Shown: positions 5,572 through 6,333 of the stretch, in pieces
How positions within the stretch are numbered: the first letter of the stretch is position 1
Layout: each line of letters starts with the position of its first letter
NCBI GenBank assembly: GCA_002347475.1
Contig: DDXI01000188.1
Span: 7,753-14,085, forward strand
Source of the DNA: Peptococcaceae bacterium UBA2264
GTDB taxonomy: Bacteria; Bacillota; Desulfitobacteriia; Desulfitobacteriales; Desulfitobacteriaceae
Length of the DNA stretch: 6,333 nt
Reading direction: 5' to 3'
Made by a program: the position numbers and the translations under genes
Notes under the pieces: model-generated
What the model saw: only the letters and a program-made list of their open reading frames with translations
Databases searched by the model: none
Told to the model about the DNA's origin: nothing

Positions 5572-6138
5572 TTATCCTGCTTTAGATTTAAGCAAACCAG
5601 CCGAGGCAATAAACTTGAGGGCTTCTTCCGCGGAAATATCGATCGTTTCAGTCATGCTTTCCGGGACAAGGATCAGATTTCCGGCCCATTGCATGGACTG
5701 CATTAAATAAACAGCAACATAACCCGGAGGGATCAGAACCTTGTCTTTATCATTAGTAATAAATCCCAACAATTTTAGGCCATTGGGCATATTGATTCTT
5801 ACCAGTCGGGAAAAACCTTTCTTATCAGCTGAAAAAGAACCCAAGGTATCCTTTATGATCCCGTATATGCTGCCCAGGAGGGGAACCTTGGCTACAAGTT
5901 TTTCAAAATATTTAATCAGATTTTTGGTAATCCAGTTGGAGGCAAGCAAGCCGGCCAAAAAAATAATACCCAAGGTCACAATTACTCCCAGCCCAGGAAA
6001 ATAAACACCCATGTTTTCCAGGAAGCCCCTAAATAAGCCATCTGATATTTCGTAAATCTTAAAGATGATAAATAAAGTAAGAGCAATAGGAGCCAACACA
6101 AAAATTCCTCTGAGAAGTATCGCAACAATATGCTTCAT
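5572..6138 (-). CDS. DUF502 family integral membrane protein
   Basis: A 188-residue protein of the DUF502 family, whose molecular function is unknown. It has a short basic N-terminus, a first membrane segment at about 5-28 (AILLRGIFVLAPIALTLFI), a second at about 48-68 ending in a GLLASN-type motif, and then a soluble C-terminal domain. Family features seen are VPLLGSIYGIIKD (85-97), LGFITN (124-129), LILVPES (155-161) and the IDISAEEALKFIASAG end (166-181). An in-frame TTG at 6169-6171 would add 11 residues but has no ribosome site. The ATG at 6136-6138 gives the usual family N-terminus, though its own ribosome site is weak and lies beside a hairpin arm. The gene has its own promoter and a leader with a short reading frame. 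A one-base shift in the T6 run could instead fuse that leader frame to this gene. The gene converges on the intergenic RNA unit. Confidence 0.87.
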   Translation of the reverse strand: MKHIVAILLRGIFVLAPIALTLFIIFKIYEISDGLFRGFLENMGVYFPGLGVIVTLGIIFLAGLLASNWITKNLIKYFEKLVAKVPLLGSIYGIIKDTLGSFSADKKGFSRLVRINMPNGLKLLGFITNDKDKVLIPPGYVAVYLMQSMQWAGNLILVPESMTETIDISAEEALKFIASAGLLKSKAG

Positions 6139-6145
6139 AACAAAC

Positions 6146-6188
6146 CCGGTTTCAAAAAATAATTTTGTCAATTTGTGATTGAAACCAG
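6146..6188 (-). promoter_or_regulatory. Leader hairpin just upstream of the DUF502 start
   Basis: On the - strand CTGGTTTCAA (6179-6188) pairs with TTGAAACCGG (6146-6155): ten pairs, one of them G-U, with a 23-base loop. The 3' arm ends seven bases before the ATG at 6136-6138 and would cover its ribosome-binding region. The 5' arm lies inside the leader reading frame, and the stop codon of that frame overlaps the 3' arm. Confidence 0.55.
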
Positions 6189-6196
6189 TTTTTCAC
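6152..6196 (-). CDS. Putative 14-residue leader peptide ahead of DUF502
   Basis: GTG (6194-6196) opens a frame reading MKNWFQSQIDKIIF and stopping at TGA (6152-6154), 13 bases before the DUF502 ATG. It has the best ribosome site in the region: GAGGAG (6202-6207), five bases before the GTG. Its codons cover the 5' arm of the leader hairpin, which would suit translational attenuation or coupling. Alternatively it is the true N-terminus of DUF502, separated from it by a one-base indel in the T6 run at 6154-6159. No known leader peptide family is recognised. Confidence 0.35.
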   Translation of the reverse strand: MKNWFQSQIDKIIF

Positions 6197-6228
6197 CTCT
6201 TCTCCTCTGTATTCATTGATAGATACTA

Positions 6229-6291
6229 TTTTTCCTAAATTTTCATAAGAAACCACTCTATCTTATATTATAGCATATTTTTTCCTAAATT
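6229..6291. repeat. Pair of 13-base direct repeats flanking the DUF502 promoter
   Basis: The - strand word AATTTAGGAAAAA occurs at 6279-6291 and at 6229-6241, exactly 50 bases apart. One copy lies just upstream of the -10 element, in the spacer/-35 area, and the other about 20-30 bases past the expected transcription start. The placement resembles paired operator sites, but the sequence is AT-rich. Confidence 0.5.
6267..6275 (-). promoter_or_regulatory. Extended -10 promoter of the DUF502 gene
   Basis: On the - strand TGC (6273-6275) is followed by a perfect TATAAT (6267-6272). No clear -35 hexamer is seen. Transcription would start near 6260, leaving a leader of about 120 bases before the ATG, long enough for the hairpin and the leader frame. 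Confidence 0.6.
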
Positions 6292-6333
6292 ATGGTTTTG
6301 TGTATTAACTGAATTACTTCATTTTTTTCAGTG

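Noticed and set aside
5741..6004. An 87-codon + strand frame opposite the DUF502 gene
   Set aside because: It is antisense to a clear family match, with no ribosome site and no recognisable motif. It is a shadow of the coding strand.

Overview
The window looks like part of a low-to-moderate GC bacterial chromosome, most likely a Gram-positive Clostridia-type Firmicute. This is inference from AT-rich intergenic DNA, strong AGGAGG-like ribosome sites, TTG starts, and the mix of a YegS/DgkB-type lipid kinase, an M29 aminopeptidase and a DUF502 membrane protein. No ribosomal RNA or marker gene fixes the taxon. There is no sign of phage, insertion sequence, CRISPR or plasmid genes.

Layout. From the left edge to about 3960 everything reads leftward (- strand). 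In transcription order this is an M29-type aminopeptidase, a diacylglycerol-kinase-family lipid kinase (probably co-transcribed), a 130-base spacer with unusual repeats, a CCA-adding/poly(A) polymerase-type nucleotidyltransferase with an enlarged HD domain, and at the edge the first residues of another gene. A 151-base divergent region with a dyad-symmetric element separates this block from an RluA/RluD-family pseudouridine synthase on the + strand (4112-5017). A 554-base gene-free stretch follows. It holds two good + strand promoters, a long imperfect hairpin and a clear + strand intrinsic terminator, but no credible reading frame, so it probably encodes a small RNA. The right end carries a - strand DUF502 membrane protein with its own extended -10 promoter, repeated promoter-flanking boxes, and a leader containing a 14-codon reading frame and a hairpin just before the start codon.

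Function. Two genes concern RNA maturation (tRNA 3'-end CCA addition, rRNA/tRNA pseudouridylation). The others are housekeeping or membrane-linked (peptide trimming, lipid phosphorylation, a membrane protein of unknown role). They do not form one obvious pathway. The parts least explained by known families are the candidate small RNA at about 5095-5460, the DUF502 leader, and an insertion of about 60-70 residues in the HD domain of the nucleotidyltransferase.
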